From CAVQLX01 sp963811605 (lineage in GTDB: Bacteria; Desulfobacterota; Binatia; DP-6), in assembly GCA_963811605.1 (NCBI GenBank), contig CAWESA010000013.1, positions 1 to 64,000 on the forward strand: a stretch of 64,000 bases of DNA. Direction: 5' to 3'. Every line of letters begins with the position of its first letter. The first letter of the stretch is position 1. Positions 1-9,074 of the stretch are shown here, one piece after another. The translations under genes and the position numbers were made by a program. The notes under the pieces were generated by a model. It made no database searches. It was not told the origin of the DNA and saw only the letters and a program-made list of their open reading frames with translations.

Positions 1-1448
1 CCCTTCCGGGTCTTGAGCTCGAACGGATCAGGCAATGGATGCACCCCTGGCCGAAGTGCCCGTAGAGGGACGCCTTGTAGCCGAATCTGTGAAACAGGTC
101 GCGAAGGTCGCGCAGATATGGACCGACCTTCTCCGGCGGCACCGCAGAATCCTCCCAGCCGGGCCAGGTGTCGGGCAGGCCGGGCACGAAGGCAGTCGCG
201 CCGAGGCCCGACTCGCGAATCTCCCAGAGCTTCTCCTCCTCCTTCGCGTCGTCGAACAGCTTCATGTGCGGAGCGTCGGGCCTGCCTCGAGCGCCGCCAT
301 GAGCTTCCGCGCCTTCGTGTCCGACTCCTCCTTATCGTCGCCACCGAACTCCGCGAGCAGCCACCCCTTGCCTTCGGGCAGCAGCTCGAGATCGGCGGGA
401 TGAAGCCCGGTCTTCTTCATGTAGCCGATGAGGGTATGGTCGATCCCCTCGAGGCCGACCGGCTCGTACGCGAGGATCTCCGGCGCATGATCGCCGGCCT
501 CGTAGACGTCGGCATAGCCGAGCACGAGAAGCGAACGCGCCCTGGGATTCGGGATGAGGTGCACGGTCGCCTCGAGCACCATGACGAGCGTTCCTTCGCT
601 GCCGACGAGGGCGCGCGCGACGTTGGTGCCGTTCTCGGCCAGCAGATCGGGGAGATTGTAGCCCGACACGCGCCGTGGGATTCGCGGGAAGTGCAGGCGG
701 ATCGCCTTCGCGCAGCGGTCGCGCAGCTCCTCGAGCTGCGCGTAGATCTCACCCCGCCGCCCACCCGCGCGAATGATCGCCGCCAGCTCCTGCTCGCTGG
801 TCCGACCGACGCGCATCTGCAACCCGTCGTAGGTCAGGATTCAAGCTCGTGGACGTTGTCGGAGGTCCGTGCGCCGGTGCCCGCGAACGCCGCCATCACC
901 GAGTGGATGCCGCAGGAGTTGTTCCCGATCATCCCGCCCAGGGTACAGTGGTCGTGTGTCGCGGGATCGGGTCCGAAGGTCAGCCCGTGCTCGTTCGCCG
1001 CGCCGCGCAGATCATCCAGGATGCACCCCGGCTCGACGCGTGCGAGGCGGCGCTCCGGGTCGATCTCGATCACCTTGTTGAAGTACTTCGACGTGTCGAT
1101 GACGATCGCGGCGTTGCAGCATTGACCGGCCAGGCTGGTGCCGCAACCCCGTGCGGTGATCGGTGCAGCGAAGCGTCGCGCCACCTCCACGGCGGCGATC
1201 ACGTCCTCCTTGTCGCGCGGCAGGACCACTCCGATCGGCGGCTGCCGGTAGTTCGAGCCATCCGTCGCGTAGAGCGCACGGCTGCCGTCGTCGAACCGGA
1301 CCTCGCCGCGCACCCGCCTGCGCAGCTCCGTCTCGAGACCCGCGGCGTCGTCGCAGGGCGGAGGCGCAAGCAGGTCGGGCTCCGACGTGTCGGGTGCGGC
1401 AACGTTCCCGATTCGGTTGGCCTCGCGAGTTGCCGTCTCCGTCATCAT
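1..1448 (-). pseudogene. FAD-linked oxidase (GlcD/D-lactate dehydrogenase type), frameshifted and cut by window edge
   Basis: This FAD-dependent oxidase of the glycolate/D-lactate dehydrogenase superfamily would oxidise a 2-hydroxy acid. It starts at ATG 1448, 8 nt after the stop of the enolase-like gene, so it is the last gene of that operon. The first frame shows the FAD-domain motifs RGCGTSLAGQ (about residues 100-109) and TLGGMIGNNSCG (169-180). It then hits a stop at 834. The protein clearly resumes in other frames: LTYDGLQMRVG after 833, then MKLFDDAKEEEKLWEIRESG from about 265, then DPFELKTRK below about 36. That gives three breaks, each mended by adding one base. The conserved sequence between the breaks argues for very recent decay or for consensus errors. 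The usual C-terminal Fe-S half, if present, lies outside the window. Confidence 0.8.
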
Positions 1449-1456
1449 CACCGGTG

Positions 1457-2550
1457 TCACCTGATGCGGAATCGCTCCGCGTCTCGTCGTTTGAACTCCA
1501 AGCCCATTCCCGGTCGCGACGGATCGGGATGCAGACGCCGTCGATGGGCTCGAGCACGCCGTCGAACAGCATGCGCTCGATGCGAACGTGGTCGTGAAAG
1601 TACTCGCCGTGCCGGAGGCCCTGGATCGCGCAGCCCGGATGCGCATGCAGCGAAGGGGCGCAGTGCGTCGACAGTGGCACGTCGAAGGCGAGGCAGACGG
1701 CGGCCACCGCGAGCAAGCCGGTGATCCCGCCGCAGCGCGTGGCATCCGGCATAGCGACGTCGATCGCGCCCGCCTCGAGCACGCGGCGGAAGTATGCGGG
1801 CTCATAGCCGTACTCGCCGTCCGCGACGTCCATCCCAGCCGGACCGCGGTCGCGCAGCAGACGCAGGCCCTGCACGTCCTCCGGGGGAAGCGGTTGCTCC
1901 ATCCAGCGCACATCGAACCGGCCCGCGAACATCTCCATGGAGGACAGCGCCTGCTTTCGCGAGTACGCGCTGTTCGCATCGACGAAGAGCGCCGCGTCGC
2001 CGATTGCATCACGCGCCGCACGAACCCTGACCGGGTCGCGGCCCGGGTCGCGGCCGACTTTCATCTTGACGCGCGGAATTCCCTGGTCCACCCAACCCCC
2101 GAGCTGCGCGCGCAGCTGTCGATCGGTGTAGGAAGTGAATCCGCCGCTGCCGTAGATCGGGAAGTCGTCCCGGACCGCGCCGAGCAGCTTGAACAGGGGA
2201 AGCCCGAGGAGACGTGCCTTCAAGTCCCACAGCGCCGTGTCGACGGCCGAGATCGCCATCGAGCCGACGCCAGGTCTCCCGAGGTTGCGCACGCGCCCGA
2301 CCATCGCTGACCAGCTCCGCACGACGTCGAGGGGATCGCCACCCTGCACCACCCCGGCGAGTTCATCGCGGATCAGCAGCGCCGCCGCAGGGTGGGCATA
2401 GGTATAACCGATCCCCGTCGTGCTACCGGCGCTCGCCTCGACCAGGACCAGCGTGGTGCTGTCCCATTCGAGCGTACCGTCGGACTCCGGCGCGTCGGTC
2501 GGCACCGTGTACGCCGTCACCTCAATCCTCTCGATGACGGTCGCGAACAT
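1457..2550 (-). CDS. enolase-superfamily (mandelate racemase/muconate lactonizing type) enzyme, one late frameshift
   Basis: A TIM-barrel enzyme that abstracts a proton alpha to a carboxylate, probably a sugar-acid dehydratase or racemase; the substrate cannot be read off. It starts at ATG 2550 with AGGGG upstream, 11 nt after the TPP-enzyme stop. Catalytic signatures are visible: KMK (162-164), metal ligands D191, E218 and E246 (DGEYGY), D269 and H296 (STHCAPS). The frame is intact to DGVCIPIRRDR and then goes wrong. Restoring one base at about 1509-1514 gives GMGLEFKRRDAERFRIR and a stop at 1457-1459, the expected family C-terminus, for about 364 residues. Unmended, the frame would run on into the next gene. 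The operon partners (TPP enzyme, FAD oxidase) suggest catabolism of a hydroxy or sugar acid. Confidence 0.8.
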
Positions 2551-2561
2551 TGCCGTACCCC

Positions 2562-4352
2562 TCAGCTCGACCGATGCGGCAGCCAGCTCTGGAGCGCCTC
2601 TTTCATCGAGCCGCGTAACATCGCCCCGGCGCTGGGATCGGACAGCATCGATGACATGAAGTTCTTCGCCTGCTCGAAGGTGATGTGTGGCGGCAACGTG
2701 GGCACCTCGGGATCGGTGTGCGCTTCGATGATCACCGGCCGGTCCGCGCGCAGCGCCTGATCCCACGCCGGGCCAATCTGCTCCGGGGTCTCGACGTCGA
2801 TGCCGGTCAAACCGAGCAGATCGCCGTAGCGAGCGAAGGCGAACGGCGGGACGACCTGCGAGGACTCGAACTTGGGATCGCCCGCCATGACACGCTGCTC
2901 CCAGGTGACCTGGTTGAGATCCCGGTTCGCGAGCACGCAGATGATCAGACGGGGGTCGCTCCACTCCTTCCAGTAGTGGCTCGCGGTGATCATGCCGTTG
3001 ATGCCGTTCATCAACATCGAGCCGTCCCCAACGAGCGCGATGCTCGGTCGATCGGGGAACGCGAACTTCGCGGCAATCGCGTACGGCACCCCGGGCCCCA
3101 TCGTCGCCAGGTTGCCGGAAAGAGTCGCCATCATGCCGCGGCGAATCTTGAGGTCACGCGCGAACCAGTTAGCGGCCGAACCGGAATCGGCGGACAGGAT
3201 GCAGTGGTCCGGCAACCGCGATGACAGTTCCCAGAACACGCGCTGCGGATTGATCGGGTTCGCCTCGTTCATCGCGCGCGCCTCCAGCACCTTCCACCAG
3301 TCGCTGACGTTGCGCTCGATCTGCTCGCGCCACGAGCGATCGGACTTTCGCTCGAGGTACGGGATCAGCGCACGGAGCGTCTCGGCGCTGTCGCCGACCA
3401 GGCTCACCTCCATCGGGTAGCGGATGTCGATCAGCTTTCCGTCGATGTCGATCTGGACTCCTCGCGCCTGGCCCTCGGGCGGCAGGAACTCCGAGTAGGG
3501 AAAGCTCGAACCGACCACGAGCAGCGTGTCGCAGTTCACGATCATCTCGTCCGTCGCCTTGGTACCGAGCAGACCGATGGAGCCGGTGACGAAGGGCAGA
3601 TCGTCGGGCACCACCGCCTTGCCGAGCAGCGCCTTGGCAATGCCGCTGCCGAGAAGATCCGCGACCTCGAGGACCTCGTCGGTCGCCTGGAGCGCGCCCG
3701 CACCGACCAGAATCGCCACCTTCTTGCCGCTGTTGAGGACGGCGGCGGCACGCCGCAGGTCGACGTCCTTCGGAAGGACCCGCGGCACGGTGTAGTCGGT
3801 ACCCGAGAGGACGGTGCCGTGCGCCCTGGGCGGCGTCCTCACCGCCGGCATCTCCTGGACGTCGTTGGGAATGATGATGCAGGTGACGGTGCGTTCGCTC
3901 TTCGCGATGCGGATCGCCCGATCGACGAGGTGTCGCACCTGCACGGGCGACGACGCCATGTGGACGAACTCGTGGGCGACGTCTTTGAACAGGGAGACGA
4001 GATCGACCTCCTGCTGGTAGCTGCCGCCAAGCGCGGCGCGCGCCTGCTGCCCGACGATCGCGACCACCGGCTGATGGTCCATCTTCGCGTCGTACAAGCC
4101 GTTCAGGAGGTGGATGGCGCCAGGACCCGACGTCGCCAGACAGATGCCGACGTCGCCGGTGAACTTGGCGTGTGCGCAGGCCATGAACGCGGCCATCTCC
4201 TCGTGCCGCACCTGCACGTAATCGATGGCGTCGCCCGCGCGGTCGATCGCGCCGATGATGCCGTTGATGCCGTCGCCCGGGAATCCATAGATGCGGCGGA
4301 CGCCCCATTTCACCAGTCGTTCGAGGAGATAGTCGGAGACGGTTCGTGCCAT
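2562..4352 (-). CDS. thiamine-pyrophosphate enzyme, pyruvate dehydrogenase (quinone)/acetolactate synthase-like
   Basis: A 596-residue three-domain TPP enzyme of the PoxB/acetolactate-synthase family, probably decarboxylating a 2-keto acid. The Pyr domain comes first, with GFPGDGING (24-32) and the TPP-activating glutamate in VRHEEM (E51). A central domain with an ALLVGAGAL-like stretch follows. The PP domain carries the TPP/Mg signature GDGSMLMNGINGM near 425-437. It lacks an N-terminal signal or membrane segment. It is the first gene of a three-gene minus-strand operon with the enolase-like and FAD-oxidase genes. The frame is intact, unlike both downstream genes. The family is certain. Choosing between pyruvate oxidase and a related ligase or decarboxylase would need phylogeny. 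Confidence 0.88.
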   Translation of the reverse strand: MARTVSDYLLERLVKWGVRRIYGFPGDGINGIIGAIDRAGDAIDYVQVRHEEMAAFMACAHAKFTGDVGICLATSGPGAIHLLNGLYDAKMDHQPVVAIVGQQARAALGGSYQQEVDLVSLFKDVAHEFVHMASSPVQVRHLVDRAIRIAKSERTVTCIIIPNDVQEMPAVRTPPRAHGTVLSGTDYTVPRVLPKDVDLRRAAAVLNSGKKVAILVGAGALQATDEVLEVADLLGSGIAKALLGKAVVPDDLPFVTGSIGLLGTKATDEMIVNCDTLLVVGSSFPYSEFLPPEGQARGVQIDIDGKLIDIRYPMEVSLVGDSAETLRALIPYLERKSDRSWREQIERNVSDWWKVLEARAMNEANPINPQRVFWELSSRLPDHCILSADSGSAANWFARDLKIRRGMMATLSGNLATMGPGVPYAIAAKFAFPDRPSIALVGDGSMLMNGINGMITASHYWKEWSDPRLIICVLANRDLNQVTWEQRVMAGDPKFESSQVVPPFAFARYGDLLGLTGIDVETPEQIGPAWDQALRADRPVIIEAHTDPEVPTLPPHITFEQAKNFMSSMLSDPSAGAMLRGSMKEALQSWLPHRSS

Positions 4353-4367
4353 CGGATCTCGAGCCCC

Positions 4368-4754
4368 CTATCCGGCCGGGAATGCGACCGTGGAGAGGAG
4401 CGCGTTCTCGGCTTGACGAGAGTCGAGCCGTGTGTGCTGAACGACGAGCTGGACATCGGAGACGATGACGCTGGCGAAATCGGTGTCGGGCGGGATCGGT
4501 GCCGGGTCGAGAAGGTCGTTGAAACGCACGTGGCGCGTGCGGCGCGCCGGCACGGTAAGACAATACGGACCTAGTGGTTCGCGATCGTCGAAGAATATCT
4601 CGATCTCGACGTGAGCGTCGGTGTTGCTGGTATTCAGCAGGCACGCCGTCTCGTGGCTGAGCATCTGAGGTTCTGGGCCGTGACTTCCCGCGGGGATGTA
4701 GCCCTCCGCGATTGCCCAGATTCTACGGCCGAGGCGCAGATCCTCGAGCTCCAT
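4368..4754 (-). CDS. sensory-rhodopsin-transducer (ASRT) family protein
   Basis: A 128-residue soluble beta protein of the Anabaena sensory rhodopsin transducer family. Recognisable family segments are IWAIAEGYIP, GPEPQMLSHETACLLN, VPARRTRHVRFNDL and VVQHTRLDSRQAENALLST, covering nearly the whole chain, so it is full length. I chose ATG 4754 because conserved sequence begins 12 residues later; the frame is open further upstream but not conserved. No rhodopsin gene lies in the window, so a photosensory role is not supported. The family has been proposed to bind small molecules or carbohydrates through a jelly-roll fold (literature recollection). The gene sits 15 bp upstream of the TPP-enzyme operon on the same strand and is divergent from the SDR gene. 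Confidence 0.9.
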   Translation of the reverse strand: MELEDLRLGRRIWAIAEGYIPAGSHGPEPQMLSHETACLLNTSNTDAHVEIEIFFDDREPLGPYCLTVPARRTRHVRFNDLLDPAPIPPDTDFASVIVSDVQLVVQHTRLDSRQAENALLSTVAFPAG

Positions 4755-4862
4755 AAGAGTGCCGAATTGCAAGGCACGTGCCCGCTTGAAGGATCGATTC
4801 CGTCTGGATTCGCTGGGCCGCGGGCCACGATGCGGTCCCGGCCGTACATGGTGATAGGTTGT

Positions 4863-4872
4863 CTTGTACAAG
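4863..4872. promoter_or_regulatory. perfect palindrome in divergent intergenic region
   Basis: CTTGTACAAG is a perfect 10-bp palindrome inside the 260-bp gap between the divergent ASRT-like and SDR genes, about 110 bp from the ASRT start. It could be an operator half-site pair. I see no convincing -35/-10 pair around it, so this is only a candidate. Confidence 0.25.
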
Positions 4873-5014
4873 TTGCCTGATGGAGCTCCACCCGGGGAGC
4901 GACATGCCGGAGCCCTCGGACGCTGCGTGCCCGGAAGGGGAAGGCGAAGTGTGGTCGGGTGACCGCCTCGACGGGAGAACCGACGAGGCATGGATATTGC
5001 CTGCATCCCCTTCT

Positions 5015-6106
5015 ATGAGCCCACAGTCCTCCAAGCGCGTGGTCGTCGTGACCGGCGCGTCGGCAGGTGTGGGGCGCGCGACCGCGCGTCGATTCGCGCG
5101 CAACGGTGACGCCGTCGCCCTCCTCGCGCGCGGGACCGATGGGCTCGCCGGCACGCTGTCGGACGTCGAGAGGGAGGGCGCCCAGGGCCTCTCGATCACG
5201 ACCGATGTCTCCGATCCCTCCCAGGTCGAGGCCGCCGCCGACAGGATCGAACGCGATCTCGGCCCCATCGACGTGTGGGTCAACAACGCGATGGTCACGG
5301 TGATGTCGCGCATCGTCGACGCAACAGCTGAAGACTACCGCCGGGTCACCGCGGTCACCTATCTCGGCGCCGTCCACGGCACGCTCGCGGCGCTGCGGCG
5401 GATGGTGCCACGCGGGCGCGGGACGATCGTGCAGGTGGGCTCCGCGCTCGCTTACCGCGCGATCCCGCTGCAGAGCGCCTACTGCGCGGCCAAGCATGCG
5501 TTGCGCGGATTCACCGACTCGCTGCGGACGGAACTGAGGCACGATCGATACGACATTCACGTCACGATGGTGCAGCTCCCGGCGCTCAATACGCCGCAGT
5601 TCGACTGGAGCCGGCTGCGATTCGATCGCCAGCCGCAGCCTGTTCCACCGATCTACGCGCCCGAGGTCGCGGCCGAAGCGATCTTCTTCGCCGCTGGCGC
5701 ATGCCGCCGCGAGGTCTGGGTCGGCGGCTGGAACTCGGTCCTGATGCTCGGCAACAAACTCGCTCCTTCGTTCGGAGACTGGTACCTGGCGCGAACGGGG
5801 TTCGAGTCACAGTTCACCGACCAGCGTGCAGATCCGAATCGTCCAGACAACCTCGAGGCACCGCTCCCGGGCGATCACGGCGCTAGCGGACGCTTCACCG
5901 CTCGTGCGCGAGGGCACAGCCTGCAGCTCGATGCGACGCGGCATCGTGGGACTCTCGGGGCCATCGGGTGTGCGCTATTGCTCGGTGTGGTGGCCTTCCT
6001 CGCTCGGCAAGGTCGTCGACCACGCGCGCAGTATGTTCCGGAGAAGACATGGCCGGCGATTCGACTCCTCGCGACGCCTTCCCGCCGATCGCCGACTACG
6101 CCCTGA
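5015..6106 (+). CDS. short-chain dehydrogenase/reductase with C-terminal hydrophobic tail
   Basis: A classical NAD(P)-dependent SDR. The Rossmann motif TGASAGVG lies at 13-20, the NNA motif at 90-92, and the catalytic triad is S133, Y146 and K150 (SAYCAAK). I start it at ATG 5015, just before the conserved beta strand KRVVVVTGA; the upstream extension is not family-like. After the catalytic domain there is an extension and a single hydrophobic stretch (about 315-333, IGCALLLGVVAFLA), so it is probably anchored by a C-terminal helix. The frame overlaps the GH15 gene by 58 nt. Family members usually stop soon after the hydrophobic segment, so the last 30 residues may reflect another small indel. 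It belongs to the stress-type cluster with GH15, the membrane protein and the CBS protein. Confidence 0.85.
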   Translation: MSPQSSKRVVVVTGASAGVGRATARRFARNGDAVALLARGTDGLAGTLSDVEREGAQGLSITTDVSDPSQVEAAADRIERDLGPIDVWVNNAMVTVMSRIVDATAEDYRRVTAVTYLGAVHGTLAALRRMVPRGRGTIVQVGSALAYRAIPLQSAYCAAKHALRGFTDSLRTELRHDRYDIHVTMVQLPALNTPQFDWSRLRFDRQPQPVPPIYAPEVAAEAIFFAAGACRREVWVGGWNSVLMLGNKLAPSFGDWYLARTGFESQFTDQRADPNRPDNLEAPLPGDHGASGRFTARARGHSLQLDATRHRGTLGAIGCALLLGVVAFLARQGRRPRAQYVPEKTWPAIRLLATPSRRSPTTP

Positions 6107-7959
6107 TCGGCGACTGTGGGAGTGCTGCGCTCGTGTCGCGCGCGGGCGCCATCGAGTGGTTGTGCTGGCCGTACTTCGACAGCCCGTCCGTGTTCGGCGC
6201 CATGCTCGATCGTGATCGCGGCGGCCGCCTGGAAGTGGGACTGGTAGGGCCAGCCCGCGTGGACCGCCGATACGTCCATGACAGCGCCGTGCTCGAGACG
6301 GTCTTCCATGGCGTCCGCGGCACGCTGCGGGTGCGCGACTGTATGACGGTCGCGCCGGAGACCAGTCGCCGCACCGAGCTACGGCCCGAGCACGAGATCT
6401 TGCGCCAGCTCACGTGTCTCGACGGTGAAGTAGATCTCATGGTGCGCTGTGAGCCGCGCTTCGACTACGGACGCCAGGCGGTGCGACCGGAGGCGCGCGG
6501 GCCGCTTGGGATCTTCTTTCAGCACCGCGCTTCGGCGATTGCGCTCCAAAGCGACGTGCGGCTCGCCGTGGACGGATTCGTCGCGCGAGGCGGCGAACGG
6601 CTCCACGCCGGCGAGCGGCGCCATCTGGTGCTGGCGTACGATCAGCGCGAGCCGGTCACGATCCCGGCGCTCGGCGACGAGGCCGACCGGCGGCTACGCG
6701 CGACGATCGACTACTGGCGGACGTGGAGCGCGCGCTGCGACTACGCGGGTCCGTTCCGCGACGCGGTCGTCCGCAGTGCGCTCACGCTGAAGCTCATGAT
6801 CGCGGCCGCATTTGGCGCACTCGTGGCTGCGCCGACCACCTCCTTGCCTGAGCACGTCGGCGGCGTACGGAACTGGGACTACCGCTGCTGCTGGCTGCGC
6901 GACGCCTGCTTCACGCTGCGCGTGCTCTTCGAGCTCGGCTACATGGAGGAGGGCACGGCGTTCTTTTCCTGGCTGCTGCATACCGCTCATGCGAGCCGCA
7001 CCGAGCTGCGCGTGCTGTACAGCCTGATGGGAGGCTCTCCGGGCCGGGAGCACGAGCTAGCCCATCTGTCCGGCTATCGCGGGTCGCGGCCGGTCCGGGT
7101 GGGAAACGCAGCCGAGGAGCAGATGCAGCTCGATCTCTACGGAGAGATCGTGGCGTCGGCGTACGAGTACGTGCGTCGGGGAGGCCGGTTGAGCTCGTGG
7201 TCGGGCCGACTGCTGCGGCGTCTCGGTGAACGGGTCTGCGCCCTGTGGTGCGAGCCCGATCATGGGATCTGGGAGGTCCGCTCACGGCCACGTCGACACG
7301 TGCACTCGATGGCCATGTGCTGGGTGGCGCTGGACCGCCTGCTCGTGATGGCGAAGAACGGTCACCTCCGGATCGAGGGGGAGCGGTTCGCCCGCGTACG
7401 CGACGAGATCCGCACGGAGGTCGAACGGCGAGGCTGGTGCGCGGAGCGCGGCAGCTACGTCAGCGTTCTGGGGGGTCAGGAGGTGGACGCTTCTCTCCTG
7501 CTCCTGGCGCTCTATGGCTTCGTCGATCCGGAAGATCCCCGCATGCGCGCAACCTTCGAGCGCATGCAACGGGAGCTGACCGACGGTGTCCTGCTGCGCC
7601 GCTATGCCCATCCCTCCGACGACGGGCTCCCGCCCGGTGAGGGCGCGTTCGGAATCTGCTCATTCTGGGCCGCGGAGTACCTGGCCCGGATCGGGCACGT
7701 CGACGAGGCCGAGCGCCAGCTCGCCCACCTGTGCGGATACGCCAACGATGTGGGCCTGTTCGGAGAGGAGATCGATCCACGCGAGGGGCAGGTGCTGGGC
7801 AACTTTCCGCAGGCGTTCACGCATGTGGGCCTCGTGAGCGCCGCCCTGGCGATCGGCGAGATGCGCGGTACGCGGCCCGAGGCGGGCGTCGGTCGTACCG
7901 CGGCAGTTCGCGCGCGCTCTGTGGCGTCCCGTCACCGGGGGGAAACCGGCGATCTCTGA
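6049..7959 (+). CDS. GH15 family glucosidase (glucoamylase/trehalase-like)
   Basis: A cytoplasmic 636-residue GH15 hydrolase acting on alpha-glucosidic bonds, plausibly trehalose or short glucans. The start at ATG 6049 puts PPIADYALIGDCGSAALVSR at 12-31, the usual N-terminus. The (alpha/alpha)6 barrel is marked by RNWDYRCCWLRDACF near 274. The acidic segment GIWEVRSRPRRHVHSMAM (about 405-422) and the C-terminal GEEIDPREGQVLGNFPQAF (about 571-589) carry the conserved glutamates of the family. There is no signal peptide. The gene follows the SDR gene with an overlap and is 9 bp upstream of a small membrane-protein gene. The frame is intact and the length normal. Trehalase versus glucoamylase specificity is not decidable here. 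Confidence 0.9.
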   Translation: MAGDSTPRDAFPPIADYALIGDCGSAALVSRAGAIEWLCWPYFDSPSVFGAMLDRDRGGRLEVGLVGPARVDRRYVHDSAVLETVFHGVRGTLRVRDCMTVAPETSRRTELRPEHEILRQLTCLDGEVDLMVRCEPRFDYGRQAVRPEARGPLGIFFQHRASAIALQSDVRLAVDGFVARGGERLHAGERRHLVLAYDQREPVTIPALGDEADRRLRATIDYWRTWSARCDYAGPFRDAVVRSALTLKLMIAAAFGALVAAPTTSLPEHVGGVRNWDYRCCWLRDACFTLRVLFELGYMEEGTAFFSWLLHTAHASRTELRVLYSLMGGSPGREHELAHLSGYRGSRPVRVGNAAEEQMQLDLYGEIVASAYEYVRRGGRLSSWSGRLLRRLGERVCALWCEPDHGIWEVRSRPRRHVHSMAMCWVALDRLLVMAKNGHLRIEGERFARVRDEIRTEVERRGWCAERGSYVSVLGGQEVDASLLLLALYGFVDPEDPRMRATFERMQRELTDGVLLRRYAHPSDDGLPPGEGAFGICSFWAAEYLARIGHVDEAERQLAHLCGYANDVGLFGEEIDPREGQVLGNFPQAFTHVGLVSAALAIGEMRGTRPEAGVGRTAAVRARSVASRHRGETGDL

Positions 7960-7968
7960 AGGTCGAGC

Positions 7969-8451
7969 ATGACCCACCTCGCTAGCACGCTCGGCTGGGG
8001 CACTCTGGCGACCGCGGTGCTGACCCTGATGTTGACCGCGAGCCAGGGGCTCGGCTGGTCGCGCATCAGCCTCCCCTACATGATCGGCACGATGTTCACG
8101 TCCGATCGGAGGCTCGCCATGACCATCGGCTTCGCGGTTCATTGTGTCCTGGGACTTGCGTTTGCGCTCTTGTATGCCCTCGCCTTCGAGGGCTGGGGCC
8201 GGAGCGGCGCGCTGCTTGGCGCGGGGCTCGGGCTGTTTCACGGCCTCTTCGTCCTCGTGGTCGGCATGGAGATCCTGCCGGAGATCCATCCCCGCATGGC
8301 GAGCCGTCACCACGGTCCAGCGCCGAGGCGGCAACTCGAGCCCCCGGGCTTTCTCGCCATGCACTACGGCCGCAAAACCCCGTTGATCACGCTCCTGGCC
8401 CACGTCGCGTACGGTGCCGTTCTGGGAGCCCTGTGCAGGGTCTCCGCGTGA
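7969..8451 (+). CDS. conserved four-helix membrane protein of unknown function
   Basis: 160 residues with about four hydrophobic segments (about 8-27, 45-68, 70-92 and 137-155). Between the third and fourth is a polar loop with EILPEIHPRMASRHHGPAPR and LEPPGFLAMHYG. The loop is rich in His, Pro and Arg and is the most conserved-looking part; similar proteins occur in other stress-gene clusters (from memory). No enzymatic motif is visible. It begins 9 bp after the GH15 stop and is very likely co-transcribed with it. Function unknown. Confidence 0.7.
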   Translation: MTHLASTLGWGTLATAVLTLMLTASQGLGWSRISLPYMIGTMFTSDRRLAMTIGFAVHCVLGLAFALLYALAFEGWGRSGALLGAGLGLFHGLFVLVVGMEILPEIHPRMASRHHGPAPRRQLEPPGFLAMHYGRKTPLITLLAHVAYGAVLGALCRVSA

Positions 8452-8597
8452 GCCCTCGAACGCTGCTCGCTGCCCACGCGGGCCCCGCCGGGAAGCGTCA
8501 CGGCCGTGGGACACGGCACGAAACCTGCTGGACATGCTTTGTCTGCACGACGGCGCCATGCGTGGTGCGGCAGCACGGCGCCCGAAAGGAGCACGAG

Positions 8598-9039
8598 ATG
8601 GCAAGGACAGTGAAAGACGTGATGCACGAAGGCGCCGAGACGGCCCGACCCGACGACAGCGTCAAGCATGCCGCAATCCTGATGGAGGCATGCGAGATCG
8701 GCCCCGTACCGGTGTGTGACGGGGGGCGGCTTGTGGGGATCATGACCGATCGTGACATCGCCGTGCGCGCCGTCGCGGCGGGCCGCGACCCGGACGCGAC
8801 GCGCGTGCGGGAGGTGATGACGGCCGAGCACATCATCACGTGCCGTCCGGACCAGCCCATCGAGGAGGTCGTGGAGCTGATGCGCCGCCACGAGGTGCGA
8901 CGGCTCCCGGTGCTCGACGCGGGACGCCGCCTGATCGGCATGGTCGCCCTGGCCGATCTCGCGCGGTATGCGGACGTGGTCACCAGGGCGGCGGCGGTCC
9001 GCGCCGTTTTCGCAGCCGACCGAGGCGCAGCAACGGTGA
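8598..9039 (+). CDS. CBS-domain pair protein, probable 1-nt insertion near the 3' end
   Basis: A small cytoplasmic protein made of two CBS domains (about 7-60 and 72-127), a module that senses adenine nucleotides or similar ligands. AAAGGAG lies 7 nt before ATG 8598. Diagnostic segments are VPVCDGGRLVGIMTDRDIAV and RRLPVLDAGRRLIGMVALAD. The raw frame runs on to 9350, 275 nt into the convergent gene. Removing one T from the TTTT run at 9007-9010 gives AVSQPTEAQQR and a stop at 9037-9039, a typical end for such proteins. It also removes the overlap. I therefore annotate the end at 9039 and treat the long frame as an artefact of a frameshift, real or technical. Confidence 0.8.
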
Positions 9040-9074
9040 CACCCCGCGCCTCAGGCGCCGAGGCACCGCTCCCG

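Noticed and set aside
834..836. In-frame TGA as a selenocysteine codon in the FAD oxidase
   Set aside because: tRNA-Sec nearby made this tempting, but the protein similarity resumes in a different frame right after it, so it is a frameshift; no Sec at this place is known for the family.
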